64,000 nucleotides of DNA from Serratia liquefaciens (GCF_027594825.1 NZ_CP088930.1:3967019-4031018); one strand, 5' to 3'; positions 17,854-26,355 are shown, counted from the stretch's first letter. Numbers and translations: made by a program. The notes: a model not told the origin generated them from the sequence alone.

Positions 17854-18378
17854 ATGACACAAACCATTTTCATGGTGGGCGCTCGCGGCGCCGGTAAAAC
17901 CACGGTGGGCAGTGCACTGGCGTTGGCGCTGGGCTATCAATTCACCGATACCGATCTGTTTATGCAACAGACCACGCAGATGAGCGTGGCGGAAATGGTC
18001 GCAAACGAAGGCTGGTTGGGTTTTCGCCGCCGTGAAAGCAATGCTCTGCAAACCGTTACTCAACCGTCAACTGTAGTTGCCACCGGCGGCGGCGCGATCC
18101 TGGCGGAAGAGAACCGTCAATTTATGCGTCAGCACGGCACCGTTATTTACCTGCGCGCTCCGGCCGAGGTGTTGGCTCAGCGGCTGGAAGAATATCCGCA
18201 AGACGCGCAGCGCCCCACGCTGACAGGGCGTCCAATCGCCGAAGAGATGCTGGAAGTGCTGGCCGCACGCGAGGCCTTGTATCAGGAGACCGCGCACTAC
18301 GTGATGGACGGTACCGGAAATCCACAGCAGGTGGTCGAAAAGATCCTGGCCGTGCTGCAGCGGGAAACGGTAAAGTAA
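17854..18378 (+). CDS. aroL: Shikimate kinase II
   Basis: A 174-residue cytoplasmic kinase that phosphorylates shikimate to shikimate 3-phosphate in the chorismate pathway. The Walker A is [11 protein letters not shown] (residues 9-19), the shikimate-binding Asp and Arg lie in FTDTDLF and GFRRRES, and the Gly-rich loop is [18 protein letters not shown] is the lid region with the arginine. Length and sequence track E. coli AroL more closely than AroK. In E. coli the next gene is yaiA. Here yaiA lies 3.1 kb away, behind inserted genes. AAGGGACAACCC precedes the ATG. Confidence 0.95.
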   Translation: MTQTIFMVGARGAGKTTVGSALALALGYQFTDTDLFMQQTTQMSVAEMVANEGWLGFRRRESNALQTVTQPSTVVATGGGAILAEENRQFMRQHGTVIYLRAPAEVLAQRLEEYPQDAQRPTLTGRPIAEEMLEVLAAREALYQETAHYVMDGTGNPQQVVEKILAVLQRETVK

Positions 18379-18395
18379 TCCGCCGCTTATGTTAT

Positions 18396-18417
18396 CGGGC
18401 ACCGAGTCTTGTGCCCG
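18396..18417 (+). terminator. Hairpin after aroL
   Basis: CGGGCAC and GTGCCCG form a 7-base-pair stem with an 8-base loop, 17 bases after the aroL stop. There is no clear T-run, so termination is only probable. Confidence 0.5.
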
Positions 18418-18478
18418 AACTCCTCCCATTCTCCCTGTTGGTCTTTTTTTGTTCATGGTAGATTGCGCTTGTTTTTAT

Positions 18479-18520
18479 AGATGATGAATGACATATATAA
18501 AATAATGATGATCATCATCT
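18479..18520. promoter_or_regulatory. Palindromic operator candidate before aldo/keto reductase
   Basis: A perfect 14-base palindrome, ATGATGATCATCAT, lies at 18505-18518. A wider inverted pair, AGATGATGA (18479-18487) and TCATCATCT (18512-18520), spans it. The same AGATGATG arm recurs before the TetR gene at 19617-19664, so TetR binding is a natural guess. Confidence 0.5.
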
Positions 18521-18556
18521 ATATTGATAAACGCAACGTAATCGCGAGGTTTTCCC

Positions 18557-19603
18557 ATGAAATACACCACCTTTGGCCGCAATACCGGCCTGCGCGTTTC
18601 TGAAGTGGCATTAGGGACCGGCAACTTTGGCACCGGTTGGGGCTACGGTTCGGAAAAAGAACAGGCCAAACAGGTTTTCGATCGCTATGTCGACGCCGGC
18701 GGCAACTTTATCGACACGGCTGATACCTACCAATTCGGTCAGTCAGAACAGATGGTGGGGGATTTCATCGCCGCCGAACGCGACCGTTTCGTGGTCGCCA
18801 CTAAATACACCCTGGGTGCCGCGCCGGACGCGGGTATTGCCTATACCGGCAACAGTCGCAAAAACATGATTGCCTCGGTAGAGAGTAGCCTGAAACGCCT
18901 GAAAACCGATCGTATCGATCTGCTGTGGGCGCATTTTTCTGACAACCTGACGCCGCTTGAAGAGATCGTCCGTACCTTTGACGATCTGATCCGCGCCGGC
19001 AAGATCCAATATGCCGGGCTGTCCAATTTTCCGGCGTGGCGTATTGCCCGTGCGGATACGATGGCCGAACTGCGCGGCTGGGCGCGCATTGCGGGCATTC
19101 AGGTGGAATACAGCCTGGTAGAGCGAACCGCAGAACGTGAATTGCTGCCGATGGTCGAAGCGCTGGGAATGGCCGCCACCCTGTGGTCGCCGCTGGGCGG
19201 TGGCCTGCTGACCGGCAAGTATCGCCACAGCGACGCCGGGCGGTTGAGTGAGCTGGGACGTTTGGTGCATCGCGAGAAAGATACCGCGTTGCTGGATGAA
19301 GTGCTGGCGATTGCGCAAGAGCATCATGCCCAGCCGACTCACGTCGCTATCGCCTGGTTGCGCAACAGGGCCGCGCATTCCAGCACCAGTCTGATCCCCA
19401 TTCTGGGTTCGCGCACCTTGGATCAGTTAGAGGATACGCTGGCGGCGCTTGATTTGACGTTGGATGAGCAGCAGATGGCGCGTCTTGATCGGGTCAGCGC
19501 CATCGAACCGGGCACGCCCCATCGGCAGATTGCCGACACGCTGGCGCGTGCGCAGGGCGGTGACAGTTCCCGCTTTGCCGCGCCGCGCACCCCGCGCGCC
19601 TGA
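18557..19603 (+). CDS. Aldo/keto reductase
   Basis: A 348-residue NADPH-dependent oxidoreductase with the AKR TIM barrel. The catalytic tetrad is visible: Asp53 (FIDTADTY), Tyr58, Lys83 (VATKYTLG) and His126 (LLWAHFSD). The C-terminal cofactor motif is IPILGSRTLDQLEDTLAAL (about 280-298). It resembles the YajO/Tas-type general aldehyde reductases, and the physiological substrate is unknown. The gene is followed after 82 bases by a TetR regulator in the same direction. Related inverted repeats in front of both genes suggest a shared repressor and hence an inducible detoxification pair. Confidence 0.9.
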   Translation: MKYTTFGRNTGLRVSEVALGTGNFGTGWGYGSEKEQAKQVFDRYVDAGGNFIDTADTYQFGQSEQMVGDFIAAERDRFVVATKYTLGAAPDAGIAYTGNSRKNMIASVESSLKRLKTDRIDLLWAHFSDNLTPLEEIVRTFDDLIRAGKIQYAGLSNFPAWRIARADTMAELRGWARIAGIQVEYSLVERTAERELLPMVEALGMAATLWSPLGGGLLTGKYRHSDAGRLSELGRLVHREKDTALLDEVLAIAQEHHAQPTHVAIAWLRNRAAHSSTSLIPILGSRTLDQLEDTLAALDLTLDEQQMARLDRVSAIEPGTPHRQIADTLARAQGGDSSRFAAPRTPRA

Positions 19604-19616
19604 CTCTTTGGATGAA

Positions 19617-19664
19617 AGGCATCATCTATTGAGCGCTGTCGGTGGATAGCCTAAGATGATGCCT
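19617..19664. promoter_or_regulatory. Inverted-repeat operator candidate before TetR gene
   Basis: AGGCATCATCT (19617-19627) and AGATGATGCCT (19654-19664) are perfect 11-base inverted arms 26 bases apart, ending 21 bases before the TetR start codon. They fit autoregulation by the encoded TetR protein, and the core is shared with the 18479-18520 site. Confidence 0.55.
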
Positions 19665-19685
19665 GATTGATAAGGAGAAAACGCC

Positions 19686-20273
19686 ATGGCACGGGTTTCA
19701 AAGCAGCAGATGGAGCGCAATCGCGAGGCGATTGAGCAGGTGTCTTCACAGCTTTTTCGCGAACGCGGCCTCAATGGCGTCAGCGTTAACGATCTGATGG
19801 CGGCCGTGGGGCTGACGCACGGGGGGTTTTATGGCCATTTTAGCTCCAAGGACCAACTGGCGGCGGTGGCCAGCCGCAGGGCGGTAGAGGAATCCGCTCA
19901 GCGCTGGGAAGCCGCCAGCCGTCAGCCCGATCAGCACAATTTACAGACCTTGGTTGATGCCTATCTGAATGTCAGGCACCGCGACTGCCCGGGCGAAGGC
20001 TGCATGGTTGCCGCTCTGGCTGCTGATGTGGCGCGCGAAGAGGCGGATAAACCGGTGCATCAGGCTTACCTGAGCGGTGTGAAAGCCATGTTGGCGCGGC
20101 TGGAGTCGCTTTCGCCAGATGAACAGCAACCTCAACGACACCAGCAGGCGCTGGTGCAGATGGCGATGCTGGTGGGAGCGCTGACGCTGGCGCGGGCAAC
20201 GCAGGGCGATGCGTTGTCAGAACAGTTTCTTAACGCGACGCGTCAGGCGCTGTTGCCGGCTGACGCTGACTAA
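19686..20273 (+). CDS. TetR/AcrR family repressor
   Basis: A 195-residue regulator. The N-terminal helix-turn-helix is residues about 10-55 (REAIEQVSSQLFRERGLNGVSVNDLMAAVGLTHGGFYGHFSSKDQL), of the AefR/NemR-like type. The C-terminal domain includes CPGEGCMVAALAADVAR (about 100-116), whose cysteine lies in a motif common to this subgroup. It probably represses the adjacent aldo/keto reductase and itself. AAGGAGAAAACGCC lies before the ATG. Its end overlaps the convergent AraC-type gene by 44 bases. Confidence 0.88.
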   Translation: MARVSKQQMERNREAIEQVSSQLFRERGLNGVSVNDLMAAVGLTHGGFYGHFSSKDQLAAVASRRAVEESAQRWEAASRQPDQHNLQTLVDAYLNVRHRDCPGEGCMVAALAADVAREEADKPVHQAYLSGVKAMLARLESLSPDEQQPQRHQQALVQMAMLVGALTLARATQGDALSEQFLNATRQALLPADAD

Positions 20274-20988
20274 AATATAGCCCAGGCGTGGTGCCAAAAC
20301 GTTGACGGAAGGCGGCAATATAGGCGCTGACATTGTCATAACCGTATTCGCCGGCGATTCGACCGACCGATTCACCGCGCGACAGCGGCTCCAGCGAGCG
20401 GATCACCCGTGCTTGCTGGCGCCAACGGGCAAAGGTCACACCGGTTTCGCTGATAAAACGGCGGCTGAGGGTGCGCACGCTCAGCCCGGCCCAGGCGGCC
20501 CAGTCACTCTGGGTACGCTCGCTGGCGGGTTCATTCAGCAGGGCACGGGCGATTTTCAACAGCCTGGCGTCCTGCGGTAGCGGTAACTGCAGCGGTATGC
20601 TCTGTTCCACAGAAATCTCATCCAACAAGACCCTCAATAGGCGTTGTTGCGCCGGAGCCAGCTTATGTCCGGCAAAAGAAGCTATGCGCTCCATTAGCGC
20701 CTGAATCAATGCGGAGGCAGGGCTCAGATGCGGCTGCGTCGGCAGCGTCGCACAGCAGGACTCCGGCAGATACAGGCTCCAGCCGGCGACGTTACCGCAT
20801 GCCAGCGCCTGGTGCGCACAGTTGGGTGGCAGCCAACCGATGCTGCCGGCGGTCATCGCCCACTGCCGCTCCCGGGTTTCCAGCGCCATCATGCCATGGG
20901 TCAACAGGTAGATTTGTCCGCTGGCATGCTGGTGCCAGGGCGTCAGGTGTTTTTTCTCATGCCAAAGTCGCTGGCTTTGCAGGATCAT
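20230..20988 (-). CDS. AraC-family transcriptional regulator
   Basis: A 252-residue regulator with an N-terminal cupin-like sensing domain (HQHASGQIYLLTHGMMALETRERQW, about residues 19-43). Two helix-turn-helices lie at the C-terminus (about 155-245; WAAWAGLSVRTLSRRFISETG and IAGEYGYDNVSAYIAAFRQRFGTTPGLY). It is divergent from the NTF2-like gene at 21090 and may control it. The ligand is unknown. Confidence 0.88.
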   Translation of the reverse strand: MILQSQRLWHEKKHLTPWHQHASGQIYLLTHGMMALETRERQWAMTAGSIGWLPPNCAHQALACGNVAGWSLYLPESCCATLPTQPHLSPASALIQALMERIASFAGHKLAPAQQRLLRVLLDEISVEQSIPLQLPLPQDARLLKIARALLNEPASERTQSDWAAWAGLSVRTLSRRFISETGVTFARWRQQARVIRSLEPLSRGESVGRIAGEYGYDNVSAYIAAFRQRFGTTPGLYFSQRQPATAPDASR

Positions 20989-21089
20989 AATGATTGGCCG
21001 ATTTACGGTATAAAAAGTCTTGGTGTGGTTATTATGCCATGACTTGTTCGTTTTATGATCTCCGCGTCATTCAATTTTGGAGATCGACC

Positions 21090-21494
21090 ATGACCCCGAA
21101 AACCCCCACAACCCTGGTGCTCGATGCCTTGCAAAAGGTCGTCGCCGCCCCGCAACACCAGCCGGCGCTGATCGCCGAGCTTTTCAGTGCGGATTACCGC
21201 CAACAGGTGGACGGCAAGGCGCTGGACTATATGCAGTTTGTGCAACACATGGCGCTGCTCAAGCAATTGACTCGCAGCATGACGCTGGAGATGGTCGCCA
21301 TTGCCGGGCAGGATGACTGGGTGTTGACACACCATAGGGTGCGGGTGGAAAAGCGCGATGGCAGCCTTAGTCGGGTTAAGGTACTGGCGCATTTCACCGT
21401 GCGTGAGGGCAAAATCTGCGCCTGCGATGAACTGACGCAGTTGCTGGAAGGCGATCGTGCCGATCGCGATCTGGGGTCCCGCATGTCGGCATAA
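21090..21494 (+). CDS. NTF2-like (SnoaL-type) protein
   Basis: A 134-residue protein with the cone-shaped NTF2-like fold pattern: an N-terminal helix pair (LVLDALQKVVAAPQHQPALIAELFSADYRQQVDGKALDY) and then a strand-rich half ending VREGKICACDELTQLL. Members are either small enzymes of SnoaL type or ligand-binding proteins, and no function can be assigned. The ATG at 21090 with TTGGAGATCGACC upstream is preferred over in-frame starts near 20994. It is divergent from the AraC-type regulator, its likely controller. Confidence 0.75.
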   Translation: MTPKTPTTLVLDALQKVVAAPQHQPALIAELFSADYRQQVDGKALDYMQFVQHMALLKQLTRSMTLEMVAIAGQDDWVLTHHRVRVEKRDGSLSRVKVLAHFTVREGKICACDELTQLLEGDRADRDLGSRMSA

Positions 21495-21540
21495 ATCGCG
21501 CTGCTATACTTAGCTGTGTGAAATAACACGGGAGATCAGC

Positions 21541-21741
21541 ATGCGCGAAAATAACCGACCTGGCTATCCGAGAACCGCCCGAGTGGTCGCCGTTGACCGA
21601 GGCGATCCCAGCTTGCATATGCACCGTTTTGAGGTGCGCACCGATGATATAGAGCCCAATACGCTGCTCAGTGAGCACGAAACCGAGCAGGAGGCGCTGG
21701 ATGCCAAGCATCGCTATGAGGATCCTGCGCTGGAAGACTAA
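21541..21741 (+). CDS. yaiA: YaiA-like small protein
   Basis: A 66-residue cytoplasmic protein that resembles E. coli YaiA (63 residues): the PREAYIV-like start reads YPRTARVV, and the C-terminus LLSEHETEQEALDAKHRYEDP is nearly the same. Function is unknown. In E. coli yaiA lies in the TyrR-controlled aroL-yaiA-aroM unit. Here it has its own ribosome site (GGGAGATCAGC) and a terminator directly after, so it is no longer linked to either partner. Confidence 0.8.
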   Translation: MRENNRPGYPRTARVVAVDRGDPSLHMHRFEVRTDDIEPNTLLSEHETEQEALDAKHRYEDPALED

Positions 21742-21755
21742 TCACTTCTCCCTCA

Positions 21756-21785
21756 GAAACCGGCGTAAAGCCGGTTTCTTGTTTT
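21756..21785 (+). terminator. Intrinsic terminator after yaiA
   Basis: GAAACCGG and CCGGTTTC form an 8-base-pair stem with a 7-base loop (21756-21778), followed by TTGTTTT. Confidence 0.85.
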
Positions 21786-21819
21786 GCCCGCCATGGCCGC
21801 TATTTTCCAGTCTTTTATT

Positions 21820-21838
21820 GATAATGATAATCATTTGT
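21820..21838 (+). promoter_or_regulatory. Fur box before hasI
   Basis: GATAATGATAATCATTTGT matches the first 16 bases of the Fur consensus GATAATGATAATCATTATC exactly and 17 of its 19 positions overall. It lies 47 bases before the hasI start. In S. marcescens hasI is known to be iron-repressed through Fur. Confidence 0.88.
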
Positions 21839-21884
21839 GTGATTTTTATCGCCCCTATTGGGTGTTTCACTTCTGGGAAAAGAG

Positions 21885-22385
21885 ATGTCCAATTCCGAGT
21901 TGCAGGCGTTGTTTCAACGCCACATGCGGCCATTGCAAGCTTATTTGAACGCCAAACTGCGCGATCCACAGCTGGCCGCGGACTTGGCTCAGGAAAGTTT
22001 TACCCGGCTGACTGAGCTGTATCCGCAGGGCAATATTATCGACATTGAGGCGTACCTGTATAAAACGGCCAAGAATCTGATGCTGGATCATATCCGGCAG
22101 CAGCAGCGTCGGCAGACCGATCTGGTCGAAGATGACGTACTGGCACAGCTTCCCGCCGGCGGACCGGCTCTGGAACAGCTGGCGATAGATAGCCAGATGC
22201 TGCTGTTGTTGCAACAGGCACTGGCATCGATGCCGGTGCGCACGCAGCAAATCTTCCGGCTTAATCGGCTTGAGGGGTTGACCCAGGCGCAGGTGGCGGC
22301 GGAGCTGGGCGTGTCGCTCAGCACGGTGGAAAAACATCTGGCCGGTGCGCTGGAAATCCTGATGGCACGGATGGATGCACAATAA
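21885..22385 (+). CDS. hasI: HasI, ECF sigma factor of heme acquisition
   Basis: A 166-residue FecI-like extracytoplasmic-function sigma factor. Region 2 is residues about 6-75 (LFQRHMRPLQAYLNAKLRDPQLAADLAQESFTRL...KTAKNLMLDHIRQQQRR), and region 4 is about 105-160 (MPVRTQQIFRLNRLEGLTQAQVAAELGVSLSTVEKHL). In S. marcescens HasI directs transcription of has genes when heme-loaded HasA docks on HasR. The ATG at 21885 has GGGAAAAGAG upstream; the open frame further up lacks a ribosome site. It is preceded by a strong Fur box and followed after 76 bases by hasS, whose upstream region holds a candidate HasI promoter. Confidence 0.95.
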   Translation: MSNSELQALFQRHMRPLQAYLNAKLRDPQLAADLAQESFTRLTELYPQGNIIDIEAYLYKTAKNLMLDHIRQQQRRQTDLVEDDVLAQLPAGGPALEQLAIDSQMLLLLQQALASMPVRTQQIFRLNRLEGLTQAQVAAELGVSLSTVEKHLAGALEILMARMDAQ

Positions 22386-22395
22386 TGACAATTTT

Positions 22396-22426
22396 TTTAC
22401 GGGTTTATCCGCGTTCAGACGTCTTA
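22396..22426 (+). promoter_or_regulatory. Candidate HasI-dependent promoter of hasS
   Basis: TTTACGGGTTT (22396-22406), then 13 bases, then CGTCTTA (22420-22426). The same two elements with the same spacing occur upstream of hasR. ECF promoters typically have such paired -35/-10 motifs, the latter often containing CGTC. Confidence 0.7.
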
Positions 22427-22461
22427 CTCTATAACCAGACAAAACAGGGGTCTACGCCATC

Positions 22462-23415
22462 ATGAAACAGCTTACTGCGCAGGTGCGACAACAGGCGGCC
22501 AGTTGGGCCGTGCGCCTGGCCGAAGGCCCGCTGTCTGCTGAAGACCAGCGCGAGTTGAGCACATGGTTGGCCAGTGAACCGCAGCATGAAGCGGCGTTGC
22601 GACAGGCCCGGCAGCTGTGGGCGGCGCTGGGCCAATTGCCCGAATCACAGCGGCAACGGCTGCAACCGAAAGTCGCCGAGCTGAAGCGCCCGGTGCGAAG
22701 CATATGGCGCACCTGGGCGGTGGCTGCCCTGGTGGTGATCGCGGTTTCCGTTGGCGTTTATGGCGGGCCCGGCTGGTGGATTGATATGCAGGCGGACTAT
22801 CAGACCCTGCGCGGTGAAGTGCGTCAGATCGCGCTACCGGACGGCAGCCAGGTAGATCTCGACAGCGGCAGTGCCATTGCGCTGGCTTACAGCGGGAGTG
22901 AACGCAAGGTCAGGCTGTTGAGCGGAGCGGCCTATTTTACCGTGGCACCAGTGACCGGCAGCGAAACGCGCCCGTTCCGGGTAGAGGCAAATAATGGCGT
23001 CACTCAGGCGTTGGGTACCGAATTCAGCGTGGCGCATGTGGCGCAAGGGGTTGATATCAGCGTCCATCAGCACAGCGTGCGCGTATCGCTGGAGGGGGGC
23101 GAACGCTCGTTGGTGGTGGCTGAGCGACAGGCCGCACATTATCAAGGGCAAGCGCTGCAGTTGACCAGGCAAAAAACCTCCGACGATGCCTGGCGGCGAG
23201 GTTGGTTAGTGATCGACCGTCAGCCGCTGGCGCAGGCGCTTGAGCAGCTTAACCGTTATCGTCGCACCAATGTGGTGGTGCTTAACCCGACGCTTAAGCA
23301 GCGGAAAGTCAGCGGCGTATTTGCGTTGAACAATCTCGACGGGGCAATGCAGGCGATCCGTCAGGAGTTGTCCGCCGATCAGCTAACCCTTCCCGGCATA
23401 ACGCTTCTCTACTGA
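22462..23415 (+). CDS. hasS: HasS, FecR-like anti-sigma regulator
   Basis: A 317-residue inner-membrane regulator of the FecR family. The N-terminal cytoplasmic anti-sigma domain (about 1-75) contains WAVRLAEGPLSAEDQRELSTWLASEPQHEAAL. A single transmembrane helix lies about residues 84-104 (TWAVAALVVIAVSVGVYG). The periplasmic FecR domain (about 115-220) has VRQIALPDGSQVDLDSGSAIAL, and a C-terminal STN-like part follows. It holds HasI inactive until the HasR N-terminal domain signals. The candidate HasI promoter in front implies that the anti-sigma factor is made in response to the sigma factor it restrains. Confidence 0.93.
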   Translation: MKQLTAQVRQQAASWAVRLAEGPLSAEDQRELSTWLASEPQHEAALRQARQLWAALGQLPESQRQRLQPKVAELKRPVRSIWRTWAVAALVVIAVSVGVYGGPGWWIDMQADYQTLRGEVRQIALPDGSQVDLDSGSAIALAYSGSERKVRLLSGAAYFTVAPVTGSETRPFRVEANNGVTQALGTEFSVAHVAQGVDISVHQHSVRVSLEGGERSLVVAERQAAHYQGQALQLTRQKTSDDAWRRGWLVIDRQPLAQALEQLNRYRRTNVVVLNPTLKQRKVSGVFALNNLDGAMQAIRQELSADQLTLPGITLLY

Positions 23416-23482
23416 CGTCCTTTGGGGGCGTTTCACCCCCGGGGCGCCCTGGCTTTTTCCAAACTCTTAACCGATTGATATT

Positions 23483-23503
23483 ACGGGCCTGGTGCCCGTT
23501 TTA
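23483..23503 (+). terminator. Terminator between hasS and hasR
   Basis: ACGGGC and GCCCGT form a 6-base-pair stem with a 5-base loop, followed by TTTTAACCTTTATTTTTC. It separates hasIS from hasR and explains why hasR needs its own promoter. Confidence 0.65.
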
Positions 23504-23533
23504 ACCTTTATTTTTCATTCTTTGTAAAAAATC

Positions 23534-23565
23534 TTTACGGGTTTTTAGTCCCCGGAACGTCCTTA
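23534..23565 (+). promoter_or_regulatory. Candidate HasI-dependent promoter of hasR
   Basis: TTTACGGGTTT (23534-23544), 13 bases, then CGTCCTTA (23558-23565). Identity and spacing match the hasS upstream element. Confidence 0.7.
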
Positions 23566-23580
23566 TGTTTAAACGAGATT

Positions 23581-23593
23581 GATTTCCATTATC
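23581..23593 (+). promoter_or_regulatory. Possible Fur half-site region before hasR
   Basis: GATTTCCATTATC agrees with 10 of the last 13 positions of the Fur consensus. It lies 38 bases before the hasR start and downstream of the HasI promoter motif. The left half of the box is poor, so confidence is limited. Confidence 0.4.
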
Positions 23594-23630
23594 ACTAAGT
23601 TTGACATTTTCAGGGCGGAACGCACACACC

Positions 23631-26318
23631 ATGTTTAACCTCAGGGCAGCAACACCGGCCAGCCAACTGACCACGGCGGTACGCGCCGCGTTGGCGGCGA
23701 TGGTTCTATCACAGCCGTTAACTGCCGTCGCAGCGCCGGTCCCGGCGACCAACACGCAGGCGACGCAGCAAAAAAATTTCAGTATCGCGGCCCAGCCGTT
23801 GCAAAGCGCCATGCTGCGTTTTGCCGAACAGGCCGGGATGCAGGTGTTTTTTGACGATATAAAGCTCGACGGCATGCAAGCTGAAGCGCTGAACGGCAAC
23901 ATGAGCGTTGAGCAGGGCATGCGGCGCCTGATTGGCGGTAATCCGGTGGCTTTTCGCCTGCAACCGCAGGGGCAGATTGTGTTGAGCCGCTTACCGGCAA
24001 CGGTGGGCGCCCAGGGGGCGCTGGAGCTGGACAGCCTGACGGTCGTGGGCACCGGCGGCTTTACTCCCAATGACTGGGTTTATGACGAACCGCGTTCGGT
24101 CAGCGTGATCAGCCGCGAGCAGATGGATAATCGCCCGGCGCGCCACGCGGCCGATATTCTGGAGCAAACCAGCGGTACCTATTCCAGCGTCAGCCAGCAG
24201 GATCCTGCACTGTCGGTCAATATCCGCGGTATTCAGGATTATGGTCGGGTGAACATGAACATTGACGGCATGCGCCAAAACTTCCAGAAAAGCGGCCACG
24301 GCCAGCGCAACGGCACCATGTACATCGATTCTGAACTGCTGTCTGGCGTCACCATAGATAAGGGCACGACCGGGGGGATGGGCAGCGCGGGCACCTTGGG
24401 CGGGATCGCGACCTTCAACACCGTCAGCGCCAGCGACTTCCTGGCCCCGGGCAAAGAGCTGGGCGGCAAGTTGCACGCCAGCACCGGCGATAACGGCACC
24501 CACTTTATTGGCAGCAGCGTGCTGGCGCTGGGCAATGAAACCGGCGATATCCTTTTGGCCGCCAGCGAACGTCACCTGGGCGATTACTGGCCGGGCAACA
24601 AGGGCAGCATCGGCAACATTCGCATCAATAACGATACCGGGAATTACGATCGTTACGCCCATGACATCAAAAACAACAAGATCCCCGATACTCACTACCG
24701 CATGCATTCCCGGCTTGCCAAGCTGGGCTGGAATCTTCCGGCCAATCAGCGTGTACAACTGAGCTATCTGCAAACTCAAACCTCGTCGCCGATCGCCGGC
24801 ACGCTAACCAATCTGAGTAACACGCCGCCCTATGATTTGGGCTGGAAAAGTACCGGCTACAGCGAAGTGATGGCGCGCAATGCGGCGCTGGACTACAGCC
24901 TGGCGCCGGAGGACGTCGGCTGGCTGGATCTTCAGGCAAAGCTGTATTACGTCGATACCCAGGATGACAGCGACACGTACGGCACCGGCACCTTGTTGAA
25001 CAACGGCTATGACAGCCGCATCCGGCTACGCACTTATGGCGTGCAGGTGCAGAATACTTCGCGCTTCAGCCTGGCGCCGGGCCATGACTTTAGCGCCAAC
25101 TATGGTCTGGAAGGGTATTACGACAAGGCCACCAGCGACTCTTCTCGCGAAGGGATGGATGGGGTAACGCCGGCCGGCAACCGCTCGGTCAGCAGCCTGT
25201 TCGCCAACCTGACCTATGACTATGACGGCTGGCTAACGCTGGAAGGCGGGTTGCGTTATGACCACTATCGGCTGCGTGGCCAAACGGGCCTCAGCTATGC
25301 TGATTTCCCGTACACTATCGACAACCCTTGCAAGCAATTGCGGTTGCGTAATTGCCTGGCCACCACTACCCATCAGGAGTGGAACGTCGATCGCGATGAG
25401 GGCAAGCTTTCACCGACGCTGGCAGTGGCCGTGCGCCCTGGGGTCGAGTGGCTGGAACTGTACAGCACCTACGGCAAATCCTGGCGCCCGCCGGCCATCA
25501 CCGAAACGCTGACCAACGGCAGCGCTCACAGTTCTTCCACTCAATACCCCAACCCTTTTCTGCAGGCCGAACGTTCACGCGCCTGGGAAGTCGGTTTCAA
25601 CGTACAGCAGCCGGATCTGTTCTTCAACGGCGATCGCCTGGTGGCCAAGGTGGCCTACTTTGACACCAAGGTCGACAACTACATCAATCTGGCGATTAAC
25701 CGTGACAAGCCGGGGCTGGTGCAGCCGAGCATCGGTAACGCGGCCTACGTCAATAACCTGTCGAAGACCCGTTTCCGTGGGTTGGAATACCAGCTTAATT
25801 ATGACGCCGGCGTATTTTACGCCGACCTGACCTACACCCACATGATCGGCAAAAACGACTTCTGCTCGAAAAATGCCTGGCTCGGCAACCGCCTGCGCTA
25901 TGGCGCAGGGGTAGGCCCGGGCAACTACTACATGGAGCCTGATCCAATGAGCAATGACTATGTCTCCTGCGACGGGGGTTCACAGTTTGGCACCGCGGCC
26001 TACCTGCCGGGGGATCGCGGCTCGGTCACGTTGGGCGGTCGCGCTTTCGATCGCAAATTGGACGCTGGGGTCACCGTGCGCTTTGCGCCGGGTTATCAAG
26101 ACAGCTCGGTGCCGACCAACTACCCGTATCTGGCCGACTGGCCGAAATACACCCTGTTTGACCTGTACGCCAGCTACAAGCTGACCGACAGCCTGACCCT
26201 GCGCGGTTCGGTGGAAAACCTGACCAACCGCGCCTATGTCGTCAGTTATGGCGAAACCCTGGCCAATACCCTGGGGCGTGGCCGTACGGTGCAGGGGGGC
26301 GTGGAATACCGTTTTTAA
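23631..26318 (+). CDS. hasR: HasR, outer-membrane heme/hemophore receptor
   Basis: An 895-residue TonB-dependent receptor that takes heme from HasA. A long signal peptide (about 34 residues, ending AVA) is followed by the signalling STN domain (about 50-120) that talks to HasS. The plug domain contains FTPNDWVYDEPRSVSVISRE and the barrel runs to the terminal VEYRF. Residue His223 in QKSGHGQRNG is mature His189, the known plug heme ligand. His633 (NGSAHSSS) is the likely counterpart of barrel His603. This protein is four residues shorter than the 899 I recall for S. marcescens, and the offset agrees. ATG 23631 is chosen; upstream in-frame TTG has no support. Confidence 0.97.
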   Translation: MFNLRAATPASQLTTAVRAALAAMVLSQPLTAVAAPVPATNTQATQQKNFSIAAQPLQSAMLRFAEQAGMQVFFDDIKLDGMQAEALNGNMSVEQGMRRLIGGNPVAFRLQPQGQIVLSRLPATVGAQGALELDSLTVVGTGGFTPNDWVYDEPRSVSVISREQMDNRPARHAADILEQTSGTYSSVSQQDPALSVNIRGIQDYGRVNMNIDGMRQNFQKSGHGQRNGTMYIDSELLSGVTIDKGTTGGMGSAGTLGGIATFNTVSASDFLAPGKELGGKLHASTGDNGTHFIGSSVLALGNETGDILLAASERHLGDYWPGNKGSIGNIRINNDTGNYDRYAHDIKNNKIPDTHYRMHSRLAKLGWNLPANQRVQLSYLQTQTSSPIAGTLTNLSNTPPYDLGWKSTGYSEVMARNAALDYSLAPEDVGWLDLQAKLYYVDTQDDSDTYGTGTLLNNGYDSRIRLRTYGVQVQNTSRFSLAPGHDFSANYGLEGYYDKATSDSSREGMDGVTPAGNRSVSSLFANLTYDYDGWLTLEGGLRYDHYRLRGQTGLSYADFPYTIDNPCKQLRLRNCLATTTHQEWNVDRDEGKLSPTLAVAVRPGVEWLELYSTYGKSWRPPAITETLTNGSAHSSSTQYPNPFLQAERSRAWEVGFNVQQPDLFFNGDRLVAKVAYFDTKVDNYINLAINRDKPGLVQPSIGNAAYVNNLSKTRFRGLEYQLNYDAGVFYADLTYTHMIGKNDFCSKNAWLGNRLRYGAGVGPGNYYMEPDPMSNDYVSCDGGSQFGTAAYLPGDRGSVTLGGRAFDRKLDAGVTVRFAPGYQDSSVPTNYPYLADWPKYTLFDLYASYKLTDSLTLRGSVENLTNRAYVVSYGETLANTLGRGRTVQGGVEYRF

Positions 26319-26339
26319 GCAGTAGCAGTAAAAGGGCGT

Positions 26340-26355
26340 TGCTCATCGTTGAGCA
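26340..26355 (+). other. Small hairpin in the hasR-hasA intergenic region
   Basis: TGCTCA-TCGT-TGAGCA forms a tight stem-loop, followed by a second GC-rich imperfect stem (26359-26380). No T-run follows. It may stabilise or process the mRNA between hasR and the highly produced hasA. Confidence 0.4.
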
